Of a stretch of DNA of 64,000 nucleotides, positions 36,172-45,687 are shown in pieces. Made by a program: the position numbers and the translations under genes. The stretch comes from Pseudorhizobium tarimense. GTDB lineage: Bacteria > Pseudomonadota > Alphaproteobacteria > Rhizobiales > Rhizobiaceae. How positions within the stretch are numbered: position 1 is the stretch's first letter; every line of letters starts with the position of its first letter. The stretch spans positions 26,875 to 90,874 of the forward strand of contig NZ_JALJRA010000019.1 in the NCBI RefSeq assembly GCF_022968135.1, in the 5' to 3' direction. Under the pieces are notes generated by a model. The model was not told the DNA's origin. It did no database searches and saw nothing but the letters and a program-made list of their open reading frames with translations.

Positions 36172-37362
36172 GTGGCAAACGGAAGCGGAGAGGTACTGAC
36201 CGGGCTGCGGAACGAAGGGGCTATGTCTCGCGCTGAGCTCGCGCGTGTCACCGGAATATCGTCTGCAGGTGTGACCAAAATCACCGCCCAATTGATGAAA
36301 GAGGGTCTTCTCAGGGAGCGTCAGCTTCTGGGTATTGCAAGCGTCGGGCGCCCTCCGATCACGGTAGAGATTTGCACGGATGCGAGGTGGGTTCTAGGGA
36401 TCCATCTCGGAGCCGGTGAGGTTCATGTTGGGCTGTCGGATCTGGCACTCAATCTTGCTGGCACCCGCAGCATGACCTTTGATCTTGGCGAGCCGGTTGA
36501 CAGCTTGATTGCTCGTGTCTCCAATCTCGCACGCGATGTCCTGAACGATAGCAAGGTCGCGCGAAGGGCCATTCTTGGCGCAGGTGTCGGAATTCCGGGA
36601 AGCGTCGACCCAGCCCGAAGAGTGAATGCCCATTCTGTCCTGACGGGATGGCGCGGTATCGCGTTTGCCGACGCCTTTGAGGATGCCCTCGATCTTCCGG
36701 TCGTGCTTGAGCACAACGCGACCGCGATGGCCATGGCCGAAGCCTGCTATGGAAGCGGGCGTGCCGCTGACAGCATTCTTTACTTACTTCTTGGCAAGGG
36801 CATCGGTGCCGGTTTCGTACAGACGAACGGAATCGAGCGGCGCAATGCCGTCGAGATCGGGCATGTGGTGGTGGAGCCAGGAGGCGGCCCCTGTCGTTGC
36901 GGCGGCCGTGGCTGCTTGGAACCCTTCTTCTCCGAGGAGCCGCTCCGCGATGCTGCTGGTGATCCAGATCTGCCCCGTGCGGCGCTGCTCGGTGCTGCGA
37001 TGCGTTCTGCCAAATGGCCTAAACTCTACGAGTATTTCCTGCAGGCGCTATCTACGGCGGTGACCCTTCTGGGCCCAGAGCGTATCGTCCTTGGCGGCGA
37101 TTTCAGTCATGCACCGGACGTGTTCCTGGAGGCACTGCGCAAGGATCTGCCTTTGAGGGTCATGCCGCAGCAGCGCATCAAGCTGATGGTCGAGCGGACG
37201 AGTCTCGCCGAACCGGTCGGCGTCCTCGGTGCTGCCTGCGTGGCGCTGGAGCAATTTCTGTATTTGAACGGGCCGCCGTCCTCGGCGCGCAACGTCGTTC
37301 GCCAAGGAGCGCGTGCGCAGGTTCGGCGAGGGGGAGGAGGAATGGATGAGTATCGCAGTTGA
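36172..37362 (+). CDS. ROK-family transcriptional regulator
   Basis: 396 residues from a GTG. The N-terminal winged helix ([20 protein letters not shown], about 18-37) precedes the sugar-kinase-like ROK fold with the EIGH motif ([13 protein letters not shown]) and the zinc cluster [13 protein letters not shown] regulators respond to sugars or their derivatives. It directly precedes and overlaps the permease gene by 17 bases, so it is likely in the same operon as the NitT/TauT-type importer and the sulfatase. The ligand may be a carbohydrate derivative. Confidence 0.9.
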   Translation: MANGSGEVLTGLRNEGAMSRAELARVTGISSAGVTKITAQLMKEGLLRERQLLGIASVGRPPITVEICTDARWVLGIHLGAGEVHVGLSDLALNLAGTRSMTFDLGEPVDSLIARVSNLARDVLNDSKVARRAILGAGVGIPGSVDPARRVNAHSVLTGWRGIAFADAFEDALDLPVVLEHNATAMAMAEACYGSGRAADSILYLLLGKGIGAGFVQTNGIERRNAVEIGHVVVEPGGGPCRCGGRGCLEPFFSEEPLRDAAGDPDLPRAALLGAAMRSAKWPKLYEYFLQALSTAVTLLGPERIVLGGDFSHAPDVFLEALRKDLPLRVMPQQRIKLMVERTSLAEPVGVLGAACVALEQFLYLNGPPSSARNVVRQGARAQVRRGGGGMDEYRS

Positions 37363-38152
37363 CGACGACCTGACCGAAAGAAGCAAGGAGAACCTGCTTC
37401 GCCCGGAAAGATTTCTTTGGGGGATCCTGTCTTTCGCATGCGGCATAGGGCTGTGGTGGCTCGCGACGGTTTCGGGCCTTTCTGTGCTACCGAGCCCATG
37501 GACTGTGCTGATGCGCATGATCGAGCTCGCATTCTCCGGCCAGCTTTGGCTGGATATGTTTGCCTCGCTGCGCCGTGTCTTGATTGGCTTTCTTTTTGGC
37601 TCATTGATCGCCGTGCCCGTGGGTTTTCTCATGGGCTGGTACAGGATCGCCCGGGCGGTGATCGATCCGTGGATCCAGTTCTTTCGCGTGATCCCGCCGC
37701 TTGCTATTATCCCGCTTGCCATCGTCACGCTCGGCATCGACGAGAAGCCGAAGATCTTTGTGATTTTTCTGGCGGCTTTCCTCTCGTCGGTGGTGGCGAC
37801 CTATCAAGGCGTCATCAGCGTCGATCGCACCTTCATCAACGCCGCTCGGGTTCTGGGTGCAAATGACAGGGTGATCTTCGCGCGCGTGATCATACCGGCA
37901 TCCACGCCATTCATTCTCGTTGGGTTCCGGATTGGCCTTGGCTCGGCCTGGGCAACAGTCGTTGCGGCCGAACTGATTGCCGCACAATCGGGCCTCGGGT
38001 TTCGGATGCAGCAGGCCCAGCTCTATTACGATCTGCCCACCATTTTCGTCAGTCTCATCGCCATTGGGATCCTGGGCCTCATCATGGACCGGATCGTTGT
38101 GCGTGCCGAACAACGCCTGACGCATTGGCAGGAGAGGGTCTATCATGACTGA
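37346..38152 (+). CDS. ABC transporter permease, NitT/TauT/SsuC type
   Basis: 268 residues with about six membrane spans and the coupling motif [19 protein letters not shown]. The ATG at 37346 has a strong GGAGGAGG before it and overlaps the ROK gene. It overlaps the ATPase gene by eight bases. The family imports sulfonates, sulfate esters, taurine or nitrate. The sulfatase in this operon points to sulfate esters, as in AtsBC of Pseudomonas. Confidence 0.91.
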   Translation: MSIAVDDDLTERSKENLLRPERFLWGILSFACGIGLWWLATVSGLSVLPSPWTVLMRMIELAFSGQLWLDMFASLRRVLIGFLFGSLIAVPVGFLMGWYRIARAVIDPWIQFFRVIPPLAIIPLAIVTLGIDEKPKIFVIFLAAFLSSVVATYQGVISVDRTFINAARVLGANDRVIFARVIIPASTPFILVGFRIGLGSAWATVVAAELIAAQSGLGFRMQQAQLYYDLPTIFVSLIAIGILGLIMDRIVVRAEQRLTHWQERVYHD

Positions 38153-38912
38153 GCTTCAACCAAAGATATCGTTCCAGCATGTCTCCAAGAAGTTCGGCGA
38201 TGGCCTCAAGTCATTCATCGCGCTGAACGACCTTTCTCTCGACATCGCCGACGGCGAGATTATCACCGTCGTCGGACCTTCCGGCTGCGGAAAATCCACC
38301 GCAATGAACATCGTGGCGGGCTTGATCGACGCATCTGCCGGTCAGTGCCGCGTCTCCGGCAATTCGGTCAAGGGTCCGGGGCCGGATCGGGGCGTGATTT
38401 TTCAGCAATATGCGCTGTTCCCGTGGCTGACAGTGCTCAAGAACGTCGAGTTCGGCCTTAAGCTGCAGGGCATGGGACGGGAGGAACGCCGTAAGCGTGC
38501 TCTGCACTATCTGGAACTCGTCGGGCTCAAGGAGTTCGCTGACGCTTATCCGAAGACGTTGTCGGGAGGCATGAAGCAGCGTTGCGCCATCGCAAGGGCC
38601 TATGCAGTCGATCCGAGTGTTCTCTTGATGGACGAGCCGTTCGGTGCGCTTGACGCACTGACGAGGGTCAAGCTGCAGGACCAACTTCTGGAGACCTGGG
38701 CCAAGGACAAACGCACGGTGATGTTCATTACCCATGACGTCGATGAAGCCGTCTATATCGCACACCGCGTCGTCGTTCTTGCCGCCCGGCCGGGGCGTTT
38801 GCAGGAGATCATCGACGTTGATCTGCCGTTTCCACGCAACGAGGAAATTCGGCTGTCACGCGAATTCGCTGCGATCCGAAATCGGGTCTGGCGGGCAGTC
38901 TACGACCAGTAG
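38145..38912 (+). CDS. ABC transporter ATPase, NitT/TauT/SsuB type
   Basis: 255 residues with Walker [10 protein letters not shown], a Q-loop at FQQYALFPW, signature [14 protein letters not shown] and Walker [12 protein letters not shown], and the H-loop in [10 protein letters not shown]. All ATPase residues are in place. It drives the permease encoded just before it. Confidence 0.93.
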   Translation: MTELQPKISFQHVSKKFGDGLKSFIALNDLSLDIADGEIITVVGPSGCGKSTAMNIVAGLIDASAGQCRVSGNSVKGPGPDRGVIFQQYALFPWLTVLKNVEFGLKLQGMGREERRKRALHYLELVGLKEFADAYPKTLSGGMKQRCAIARAYAVDPSVLLMDEPFGALDALTRVKLQDQLLETWAKDKRTVMFITHDVDEAVYIAHRVVVLAARPGRLQEIIDVDLPFPRNEEIRLSREFAAIRNRVWRAVYDQ

Positions 38913-38949
38913 GGCATCACCACATGAACAACCAGGAGGAGGATCATTC

Positions 38950-39906
38950 ATGTTGAAGAAAATCATGTTCTTCGCTGCAGCGTCGCTTGTCGCCGTTTCC
39001 GGGGCGGCACGGGCAGCAGACGTCGACACGATCAGGATGGGATATATCGCCGACTACTTCGGAACCAGCGTTGCAGCGATTGCGACCGAAGAAGGACTTT
39101 GGGCCAAGCATGGTCTTGAGGCCGACCTCAAGGTCTTCACCAATGGTCCGATCCAGGTCCAGGCGCTCAATGCAGGCTCATTGGACTTCGCCTATATTGG
39201 CCCAGGCGCGTTGTGGCTTCCGGCCAGCGGTCAGGCCAAGGTCATTGCTGTCAACGCGCTAGGCTATACCGATCGGGTGATTGCGCAGCCGGGCATCGAG
39301 AGCATCGCGGATCTCAAGGGCAAGAAGGTTGGCGTCCCCGAAGGCACTTCCGGCGACATGCTTCTTCGCCTGGCGCTGGAGAAAGCCGGAATGACCCTCG
39401 CCGACATCGAAGTCGTTCCGATGGATCCATCGACCGTGGTGACGGCCTTTGCTTCGGGGCAGGTCGATGCGGCCGGCATTTGGTACCCATTTGTCGACGT
39501 CATCAAGAAGCGCGTTCCGGAGCTCAAGGAACTGAGTTCGAACGAGGACTTCTTTCCGGATATTGCCTTTCCGTCCAGCTTCATCGTCAGCGATGAAAAG
39601 GCCGATGACGCGGAGGTCATCAAGAAGGTCAATGCCGTGATCAAGGAGGCGATCGACTTCCGCCGCGACAACCCGGAAGAGTCAGTCGAGATCACCGCGT
39701 CCTTTCTCAACGTGCCGCAGGAGCCGCTCATGGCAGAATCCAGCCTTGCCCGTCTGCCTTCGAGTACGGAACTGGAGGAGCTGACCCGCGAGGGAAAGGT
39801 GGCCAACTGGTTCGACACTCTGGCCGGTCTCTATGCCGATTTCGGCAAGATCGAGAAGCCACTGCCCGCATCGGAGTTCTATCTGGGCAGCCTCTACGCC
39901 GAGTGA
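38950..39906 (+). CDS. ABC transporter substrate-binding protein, NitT/TauT/SsuA type
   Basis: 318 residues with a Sec signal peptide (MLKKIMFFAAASLVAVSGAA, cleaved near ARA) and the family pattern TIRMGYIADYFGTSV, GLEADLKVF, and GKKVGVPEGTSGDM. It would capture an organic sulfate or sulfonate. The ATG at 38950 has GGAGGAGG before it. A longer frame from 38734 overlaps the ATPase and is rejected. A GC-rich hairpin separates it from the sulfatase gene. Confidence 0.92.
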   Translation: MLKKIMFFAAASLVAVSGAARAADVDTIRMGYIADYFGTSVAAIATEEGLWAKHGLEADLKVFTNGPIQVQALNAGSLDFAYIGPGALWLPASGQAKVIAVNALGYTDRVIAQPGIESIADLKGKKVGVPEGTSGDMLLRLALEKAGMTLADIEVVPMDPSTVVTAFASGQVDAAGIWYPFVDVIKKRVPELKELSSNEDFFPDIAFPSSFIVSDEKADDAEVIKKVNAVIKEAIDFRRDNPEESVEITASFLNVPQEPLMAESSLARLPSSTELEELTREGKVANWFDTLAGLYADFGKIEKPLPASEFYLGSLYAE

Positions 39907-39915
39907 CAACTTCAA

Positions 39916-39941
39916 CGAGGCCGCTAGCGCCGGCGGCCTCG
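39916..39941 (+). promoter_or_regulatory. Hairpin between binding-protein and sulfatase genes
   Basis: CGAGGCCGC at 39916-39924 pairs with GCGGCCTCG at 39933-39941 around eight bases and is followed by GCTTTTC. It may act as a partial terminator or 3' stabiliser that raises binding-protein output relative to the sulfatase. Confidence 0.6.
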
Positions 39942-39964
39942 GCTTTTCAGGCAAAGGACTTAGA

Positions 39965-41515
39965 ATGAAACGCCCCAACATCATCTTCATCATGTCCGAC
40001 GACCACGCCTCGCGCGCGATCTCTGCCTACGGGGCAGGCATCAACCACACGCCGAACCTCGACCGCCTGGCCAAGGAAGGGATTCGACATGACGCGACCT
40101 ACGTGACCAATTCGATCTGCACGCCGTCACGCGCGGCAACTCTTTGTGGCACACATAACCATGTAAATTGCGTGACGACGCTGGAAACGCACATCGACAA
40201 CCGCCTCCCCAACGTCGCGAAGTCGCTACAGGCCAGTGGCTACTCGACCGCGATCTTCGGCAAGTGGCATCTGGGTGAAGGCAAGGCGCACGAGCCGAGA
40301 GGGTTTGACGAATGGGCTGTCGTGCCGGGGCAGGGGGACTATTGGGACCCGGCCTTCCATTTTCCGGATGGTTATCGTCGGGTCACCGGCTATGCGACTG
40401 ATATCATCACCGACATGTCGATTGACTTCATCGAACGTCACAAGGACCAGCCATTCTTCCTGATGTGCCATCACAAGGCGCCGCACCGCAACTGGCAGTA
40501 TCATCCGCGCTACAAGGACATCCACGCGCCTGGCTCGATCCCGCTGCCTCCTACGTTCGATGACGACTATTCCAATCGTGCCGCTGCCGCCGCCGCCGCC
40601 AAGATGCGGGTCCGGTCCGACATGCTCTATGATGATCTCGGCCTTGTGCAACCGGAAGGCGGATCCGAAATTGCTGGGGATCTCCTCGTCGACTATTGGC
40701 AGATGCGCAAGATCCCCGAGCTTCAGGACGGCGAAACGATCACGGTTACCTGCGCGGAGACCGGTGACAGGCTGACCTTCCACGATCCCAAACCCTTTGC
40801 GGAATTCAAGTACCAGCGCTACATGTCGCGTTACCTGCGTACGGTGCAGGCAATTGATGACGGCGTCGGTCGCATGCTCGATACTCTGGACGAACTCGGA
40901 CTTACCGAGAATACCGTCGTCGTCTACACGTCAGACCAGGGCTTCTTTCTGGGAGAGCATGGCTGGTTCGACAAGCGCTTCATGTACGAAGAAAGCTATC
41001 AGATGCCCTTCCTCTGCCGCTATCCGGCAGAGATCCCGCCAGGCGGTGTATCGAGGGACATTTCTTCCAACGTCGATTTCGCACCCACCTTCCTAGACTG
41101 GGCCGGTATTGCGATACCAAGCTATATGCAAGGCGTATCCATGCGAGAGGTTCTGCGGGGGAATACACCAGCTGACTGGGATCAGGTCGCCTATCACCGC
41201 TACTGGATGCATAATGACGAGATCCACGAGGCGTGGGCGCATTACGGCGTGCGCGACCCGCGCTACAAGCTGATCTACTGGTACAATAAGGATCTGGGGC
41301 AGGCGGGCGCGCGTCCTAACGAAGCTCCGCCGGAATGGGAACTGTTCGATTGTGAGAAGGACCCGATGGAACTGAAGAACGTCGCTGGTGATCCTGCCTA
41401 TGCAGAGGTTTTTGCCGAAATGCTCGCCAAACTGGATGCCAAGCAAGCCGATATCGGCGATGTACCTGAGCATGATACTGCCGCCGTGCTGGCAAGCCTG
41501 CGCAAGGGTGCCTGA
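39965..41515 (+). CDS. Type I sulfatase (module 1)
   Basis: 516 residues of the alkaline-phosphatase fold. Metal-binding Asp12 and Asp13 lie in MSDDHAS, the formylglycine precursor is Cys52 in the motif CTPSR, and Lys100 and His102 lie in GKWHLG. A His sits in HHKAPHRNW, and the C-terminal metal pair is in YTSDQGFFLGEHGW. All catalytic positions look complete. There is no signal peptide, so it acts in the cytoplasm on an imported sulfate ester. The ATG at 39965 is chosen because the family begins RPNIIFIMSDD. A longer frame to the left overlaps the binding-protein gene. Module partners: ROK regulator and NitT/TauT importer. Confidence 0.92.
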   Translation: MKRPNIIFIMSDDHASRAISAYGAGINHTPNLDRLAKEGIRHDATYVTNSICTPSRAATLCGTHNHVNCVTTLETHIDNRLPNVAKSLQASGYSTAIFGKWHLGEGKAHEPRGFDEWAVVPGQGDYWDPAFHFPDGYRRVTGYATDIITDMSIDFIERHKDQPFFLMCHHKAPHRNWQYHPRYKDIHAPGSIPLPPTFDDDYSNRAAAAAAAKMRVRSDMLYDDLGLVQPEGGSEIAGDLLVDYWQMRKIPELQDGETITVTCAETGDRLTFHDPKPFAEFKYQRYMSRYLRTVQAIDDGVGRMLDTLDELGLTENTVVVYTSDQGFFLGEHGWFDKRFMYEESYQMPFLCRYPAEIPPGGVSRDISSNVDFAPTFLDWAGIAIPSYMQGVSMREVLRGNTPADWDQVAYHRYWMHNDEIHEAWAHYGVRDPRYKLIYWYNKDLGQAGARPNEAPPEWELFDCEKDPMELKNVAGDPAYAEVFAEMLAKLDAKQADIGDVPEHDTAAVLASLRKGA

Positions 41516-41521
41516 GGGTTT

Positions 41522-41560
41522 ATGCTGCCGTTCATGAGCCTTTGCAAGGAGCGGCAGCAT
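41522..41560 (+). terminator. Inverted repeat after the module 1 sulfatase gene
   Basis: ATGCTGCCG at 41522-41530 pairs with CGGCAGCAT at 41552-41560 around a 21-base loop. It lies just after the stop codon, between the convergent LysR gene and the sulfatase gene. No U-run is present. Confidence 0.45.
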
Positions 41561-41630
41561 CCGGACGATCACCTCAAGAGACGATTAGTGGGGGGAAGAC
41601 GCATCGGGATGACGAATGTTGTTGCCGGCT

Positions 41631-42533
41631 TCATAAGCCACTTGGCTGTTGTAAACACTGCCGGAGCAGCGCCACGGGTCTCGAGTTGATCAACGAGGTC
41701 TTGCAGATCAACTCGATGTCTAGCTGCCACAGCGCTTCGCTTGTTCGTACGGCATCAAGTCCTTCACGGCGAGCCCGTGCCACGATCATGTCGCTGACGA
41801 TCGCGTAGTAGTCCGAGTTTGCGAGTACGCCGAACATGATCGTGAGTGAGGTCGTTTGGAGCACGGGCTTCAACTGAAAAGAGTTCAAGGCCCCAAAACA
41901 GCTCTGAGCCCTGCGTTCAAATTCCTTGTCCTCGACAAAGCCCACGCGCCTGAAGGCGCTCAGCGTTTGTCGCGTTACGGCGTGCTCAAAAAGCAGCGGG
42001 TGATCTTTCCGGCAGATGACCAGCATGTCACTCTTGTGGATCGGCAGGCTGCTGAATTCCTCGTCCAGTGGCATGTCCGGACGCGCGGCCACGACCACGT
42101 CGATATTCCTCTTGGACAGAGATTGCAAAAGGTGATCGGAGATCCCGGTCTCGACGCTGATCTCCATGGTGGGCAGGTGGTTGTGGAGCTGCATCAGTGC
42201 GCCAGGAAAAACGCTGACCGCGACAACCGGACCGACCCCGATCCTCATCATCCCGCGAAGGTTTGCGTGTAGCTCTTTGATGTCCAGGGAAGCAAAACGC
42301 GCTTCCTGATCGATCGCACGCGCATGTCGATAGAGCCTGATCGCCGCATCCGTTGGGTCTAGGCCCCTTGGACCCCTCCTGAAGAGCTCGACGCCCAGAT
42401 CCTCCTCGAGGAGCTTTAGGCTTTTTGTCAGGGCGGGCTGCGTCACACCCTTCTTGTCGGCCGCCACATGCATATTTCCAGCTTCATAAAGAGCCAGGAA
42501 GTTCTCCAGATGTCGCGAGACCAACAGGCGCAT
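41631..42533 (-). CDS. LysR-family regulator (module 2)
   Basis: 300 residues. The helix-turn-helix reads FLALYEAGNMHVAADKKGVT, then QPALTKSLKLLEEDLGVELF. The effector domain follows. It diverges from the sulfatase gene at 42621 with an 87-base gap and probably controls it together with the tctCBA genes. Its relatives at 47325 and 58280 stand in the same position in modules 3 and 4. Confidence 0.92.
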   Translation of the reverse strand: MRLLVSRHLENFLALYEAGNMHVAADKKGVTQPALTKSLKLLEEDLGVELFRRGPRGLDPTDAAIRLYRHARAIDQEARFASLDIKELHANLRGMMRIGVGPVVAVSVFPGALMQLHNHLPTMEISVETGISDHLLQSLSKRNIDVVVAARPDMPLDEEFSSLPIHKSDMLVICRKDHPLLFEHAVTRQTLSAFRRVGFVEDKEFERRAQSCFGALNSFQLKPVLQTTSLTIMFGVLANSDYYAIVSDMIVARARREGLDAVRTSEALWQLDIELICKTSLINSRPVALLRQCLQQPSGL

Positions 42534-42620
42534 TTAATTACCCAGAGTTATCAGAGATCAACCAAAAGGAATTTTTCTTTATCACATTCGCACCGCAATG
42601 TCCTCGCCCAGGAGGAATTT

Positions 42621-44198
42621 ATGCGCACCATTTTTGTCCTTTTCGATTCCCTCAATCGTAGCGCCATGGGTGCCTATGGCAGCGAGACGGTAAAGACACC
42701 GAATTTCGATCGCTTTGCGTCGAGAGGGGTGACGTTCGACAGCCACTATGTCGGCTCGCTCCCGTGTATGCCGGCAAGAAGGGATTTGCACGCGGGCAGG
42801 CTGAATTTTACGCATCGATCCTGGGGCCCGTTGGAGCCCTATGACAACTCGTTTGCCCAGATCCTGAAAGACCACGGCGTCTATACGCATCTGATTTCGG
42901 ATCATCTTCATTATTTCGAGGACGGCGGTCACGGCTTCCACACGCGCTTTTCAAGCTATGACTTTATCCGCGGCCAGGAATACGATCCGTGGGTCGCCAT
43001 GGTCGAGCCCCCCCTGGAGCGGATCAAGGCCCAGTTCGACGAGCGCCACTATAGCACGACGAAGCGTGACAAGCGCCTGCAGCACGCCATAAACCGCCAG
43101 CAGATCGTCAGGGAGGAAGACTTCCCCGGTCCGCGTTGCTTCGCGTCTGCATTTGATTTCCTCGATAAGAACAGGGGCGCAGACAACTGGTTCTTGATGT
43201 TGGAATGTTTCGATCCTCACGAGCCGTTCCATGCTCCGGACCGCTTCAAGAAGGCATACGAGACCGGACATCTCGGTCGTATTCTCGATTGGCCGCACTA
43301 TGATCGCGTCGTCGAGAGCCCGGAAGACATTGCCGAGGTCCGCGCCAACTATGCGGCATTGGTGGCGATGTGCGATGATTATTTCGGGCGGCTGCTCGAT
43401 TACCTCGACGAGCACGACATGTGGAAAGACACCTGTATCGTGCTCTCGACGGATCATGGTTTCCTGCTGTCGGAGCATGGCTGGTGGGGCAAGTGCCGGA
43501 TGCCCTACTACGAAGAGGTGTCGCATATCCCGCTCATCATCCACCACCCTGCCTATGCCGGGCAGGCAGGCAGCCGTCGAAGCAGCTTGACCCAGACGAT
43601 GGACCTGATGCCGACCTTCCTCCAGATATTCGGTCTGGAGCCACCAGGGGAGGTGACGGCGAAGAGCCTTTTGCCGCTACTGGAGCGGGACGCCCCGGTT
43701 CGGGACGCAGCCGTGTTCGGAGTCTTTTCCGGCCCGATCGGAGTGACCGATGGGCGCTGGGTCTTGTATCACTACCCGCCCGACGTCACCAGGCAAGGCC
43801 TGGTCGAATACACGCTCGCACCCGCTCACATGACGGCACCCTTCACTGTCGAAGAGCTGAAGACGGCACGGCTCGTGCCGCCGTTCGATTTCACCAAGGG
43901 TATTCCGCTTCTCGCCATAGATGCCCTGAAGGATGCCAAGCGGGTTCCCAACAATGACGGCAAAGGTTTTGCGGATCTGGGGACACGCCTGTTTGACCTT
44001 GTCTGCGACCCCCGTCAAACCCAGCCTGTCGATGAGCCACAGGTGATGCAGCATCTCTACGATGCGATGATCCGCGTGCTTGAGGCTCACGATACGCCGC
44101 CGGAAGTTTTCAACTGGTACGAAATAGAGTCCGAACCCATGGGAGGAAAACATGAAGAGACTTTTCGTGCTGGCGACAGCCGTATGGCTGGCCAGTAG
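42621..44198 (+). CDS. Sulfatase family protein (module 2), CMPAR type
   Basis: 525 residues. Asp9 in FVLFDSLNR is the first metal position. Cys49 in CMPARRDLHAGR is the formylglycine precursor, and the C-terminal metal residues lie in STDHGFLLSEHGWWGK. The usual GKWHLG is replaced by SDHLHYFEDGG, so the Lys is absent. It has no signal peptide. It is a close relative of the module 3 sulfatase, which shares the N-terminal FVLFDSLNR and CMPARRDLH.GR. The ATG at 42621 has AGGAGG before it. The longer frame from 42468 would run through the LysR promoter. The last 47 bases overlap tctC, and the C-terminus extends about 20 residues beyond its paralogue. Confidence 0.88.
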   Translation: MRTIFVLFDSLNRSAMGAYGSETVKTPNFDRFASRGVTFDSHYVGSLPCMPARRDLHAGRLNFTHRSWGPLEPYDNSFAQILKDHGVYTHLISDHLHYFEDGGHGFHTRFSSYDFIRGQEYDPWVAMVEPPLERIKAQFDERHYSTTKRDKRLQHAINRQQIVREEDFPGPRCFASAFDFLDKNRGADNWFLMLECFDPHEPFHAPDRFKKAYETGHLGRILDWPHYDRVVESPEDIAEVRANYAALVAMCDDYFGRLLDYLDEHDMWKDTCIVLSTDHGFLLSEHGWWGKCRMPYYEEVSHIPLIIHHPAYAGQAGSRRSSLTQTMDLMPTFLQIFGLEPPGEVTAKSLLPLLERDAPVRDAAVFGVFSGPIGVTDGRWVLYHYPPDVTRQGLVEYTLAPAHMTAPFTVEELKTARLVPPFDFTKGIPLLAIDALKDAKRVPNNDGKGFADLGTRLFDLVCDPRQTQPVDEPQVMQHLYDAMIRVLEAHDTPPEVFNWYEIESEPMGGKHEETFRAGDSRMAGQ

Positions 44199-45135
44199 CA
44201 GCGTTCACGCCGAATTCCCCGAGAGGAATATCGAAAACATCTATCCGTGGGGGCCGGGCGCCACGATGTCGGCCAGCCAGATCATAGCAGATGCGATGGG
44301 GCAGGAGCTTGGCGTGAACGTCTCCGTCGTCTCCACCCCGGGGGCGGCGGGCACCAAGGCCTTCTTGACGGCACTGGACAAACCTGCAGACGGCTACACC
44401 ATCATCGACGGCTATGTGGCGCCACTGGTGCTGCAGCCGATGCTGGGCAAGGCCGACTGGACGTATAACGACTTCACGCCGCTTTGGGCGGCGACATCCA
44501 ACAGCTTCGCGATCGCCGTGCGCAAGGATGATGACCGCTTCGCCGACTTCCGCGCGCTGATTGCGCATGCCAAGGACAACCCGGGAAAGCTCCGCTATTC
44601 GCCCGGCGTGACCGACGCTCTTCCTCACATGGTGGCGGCCAAGGTCATGCAGACCTCCGATGTGGTGGCTCAGGTCGTGCCGTATCCGGAGATTGACAAC
44701 GCCGTGAAGGATCTACGTGGCGGAATCCTCGATTTCGTTGTGATCAACCCCGGCGTCTACACGACGAACAAGGACGAGCTACGGGTACTGGCCGTTCTCT
44801 CAGATCTTGAGGATGCATCCAAGACCTACGGTGGAGCGCCGCTTGTCGGAAGCTTTGACGTGGATCTGGGTATGACTGGGCTTGCCCCCATGGGTTGGAA
44901 CTGGTGGTTGATCCATAAGGACACACCCGCCGATGTCGCCGCGAAGCTGCAGGACTCTATGGGAAAGGCCGTTGCTCGCGACGAGGTCAAGCAGAAGCTC
45001 CTGGACATGGGCTATGTCCCCCTTGGCTACGGACCTGACAAATACAAGGAAGTCGTCGCTCCCGTCGCCGCAGATCTGAAGTCAGGGATCGACGCGATTG
45101 CGTGGGAAAAGGACAAGCTGAAGTCAACCAAGTAA
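44152..45135 (+). CDS. tctC: Tripartite tricarboxylate transporter substrate-binding protein (TctC/BugE type), module 2
   Basis: 327 residues with a Sec signal peptide (MKRLFVLATAVWLASSSVHA). The family pattern is present but diverged: IENIYPWGPGATMSASQIIA, then VSVVSTPGAAGTKAF. Usual members bind dicarboxylates, tricarboxylates or other small anions. Here the partner is a sulfatase, so a sulfated organic anion is the likely ligand, which is inference. A large hairpin follows the gene before tctB. Confidence 0.85.
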   Translation: MKRLFVLATAVWLASSSVHAEFPERNIENIYPWGPGATMSASQIIADAMGQELGVNVSVVSTPGAAGTKAFLTALDKPADGYTIIDGYVAPLVLQPMLGKADWTYNDFTPLWAATSNSFAIAVRKDDDRFADFRALIAHAKDNPGKLRYSPGVTDALPHMVAAKVMQTSDVVAQVVPYPEIDNAVKDLRGGILDFVVINPGVYTTNKDELRVLAVLSDLEDASKTYGGAPLVGSFDVDLGMTGLAPMGWNWWLIHKDTPADVAAKLQDSMGKAVARDEVKQKLLDMGYVPLGYGPDKYKEVVAPVAADLKSGIDAIAWEKDKLKSTK

Positions 45136-45143
45136 CATGAGAG

Positions 45144-45170
45144 GGCGTGCCTGGCGTTCGCCAGCACGCC
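45144..45170 (+). promoter_or_regulatory. Hairpin between tctC and tctB
   Basis: GGCGTG (45144-45149) and CTGGCG (45151-45156) pair with CGCCAG (45159-45164) and CACGCC (45165-45170) with one bulge and a two-base loop. The stem is followed directly by the tctB start region. It probably sets a higher level of the binding-protein mRNA. Confidence 0.6.
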
Positions 45171-45191
45171 GTTCGCACGACGGAGGTGGCG

Positions 45192-45680
45192 GTGTTTCGA
45201 CGCGATAAGTATGGGTTTGAATGGGCCGCCTGGGTGATGTTCGCCGCAATCCCCGCATTCATCTTCTGGCAGGCAGCCACCTCGCTGGAAGAACAGGGTG
45301 CGGCGAGTGGCGGGCCACTGGAGAACGCCGCGCTCTATCCTCTGGTCATAGCCAGCCTGATGATCCTGGTCGTCATCGTCCAGTTCGTCCGCATACTCTT
45401 CAGGCGCACGAATCCACCTCAGGAGGAGCAACAGCTGGACACCCCTCGTGCACTGGCTGTGACGGTGCTCTTCATGTTGTATCTGATCGGATTGCCCAGC
45501 ATTGGCTTCCACATCCTGACGCCGCTCCTGTGCGCCATCATGATGCGAAGCCTCGGCCTGTCGTGGATGAGAGCCGTTTTCGGAGCGCTGGTGCTTTGGC
45601 TCGTCTGCTCCTTCGTCTTTGAGGGGCTGCTGAACGTCGTTCTTCCCGTCGGGATGTTCAACCTGGCGCTTTTTAGCTGA
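45192..45680 (+). CDS. tctB: Tripartite tricarboxylate transporter small membrane subunit (TctB type), module 2
   Basis: 162 residues with about four hydrophobic spans, the usual size and form of TctB. The GTG at 45192 has GGAGG six bases before it. An earlier GTG at 45147 lies within the hairpin and is less likely. It would form the membrane part with TctA, which starts seven bases downstream of its stop. Confidence 0.82.
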   Translation: MFRRDKYGFEWAAWVMFAAIPAFIFWQAATSLEEQGAASGGPLENAALYPLVIASLMILVVIVQFVRILFRRTNPPQEEQQLDTPRALAVTVLFMLYLIGLPSIGFHILTPLLCAIMMRSLGLSWMRAVFGALVLWLVCSFVFEGLLNVVLPVGMFNLALFS

Positions 45681-45687
45681 GGCTCGT

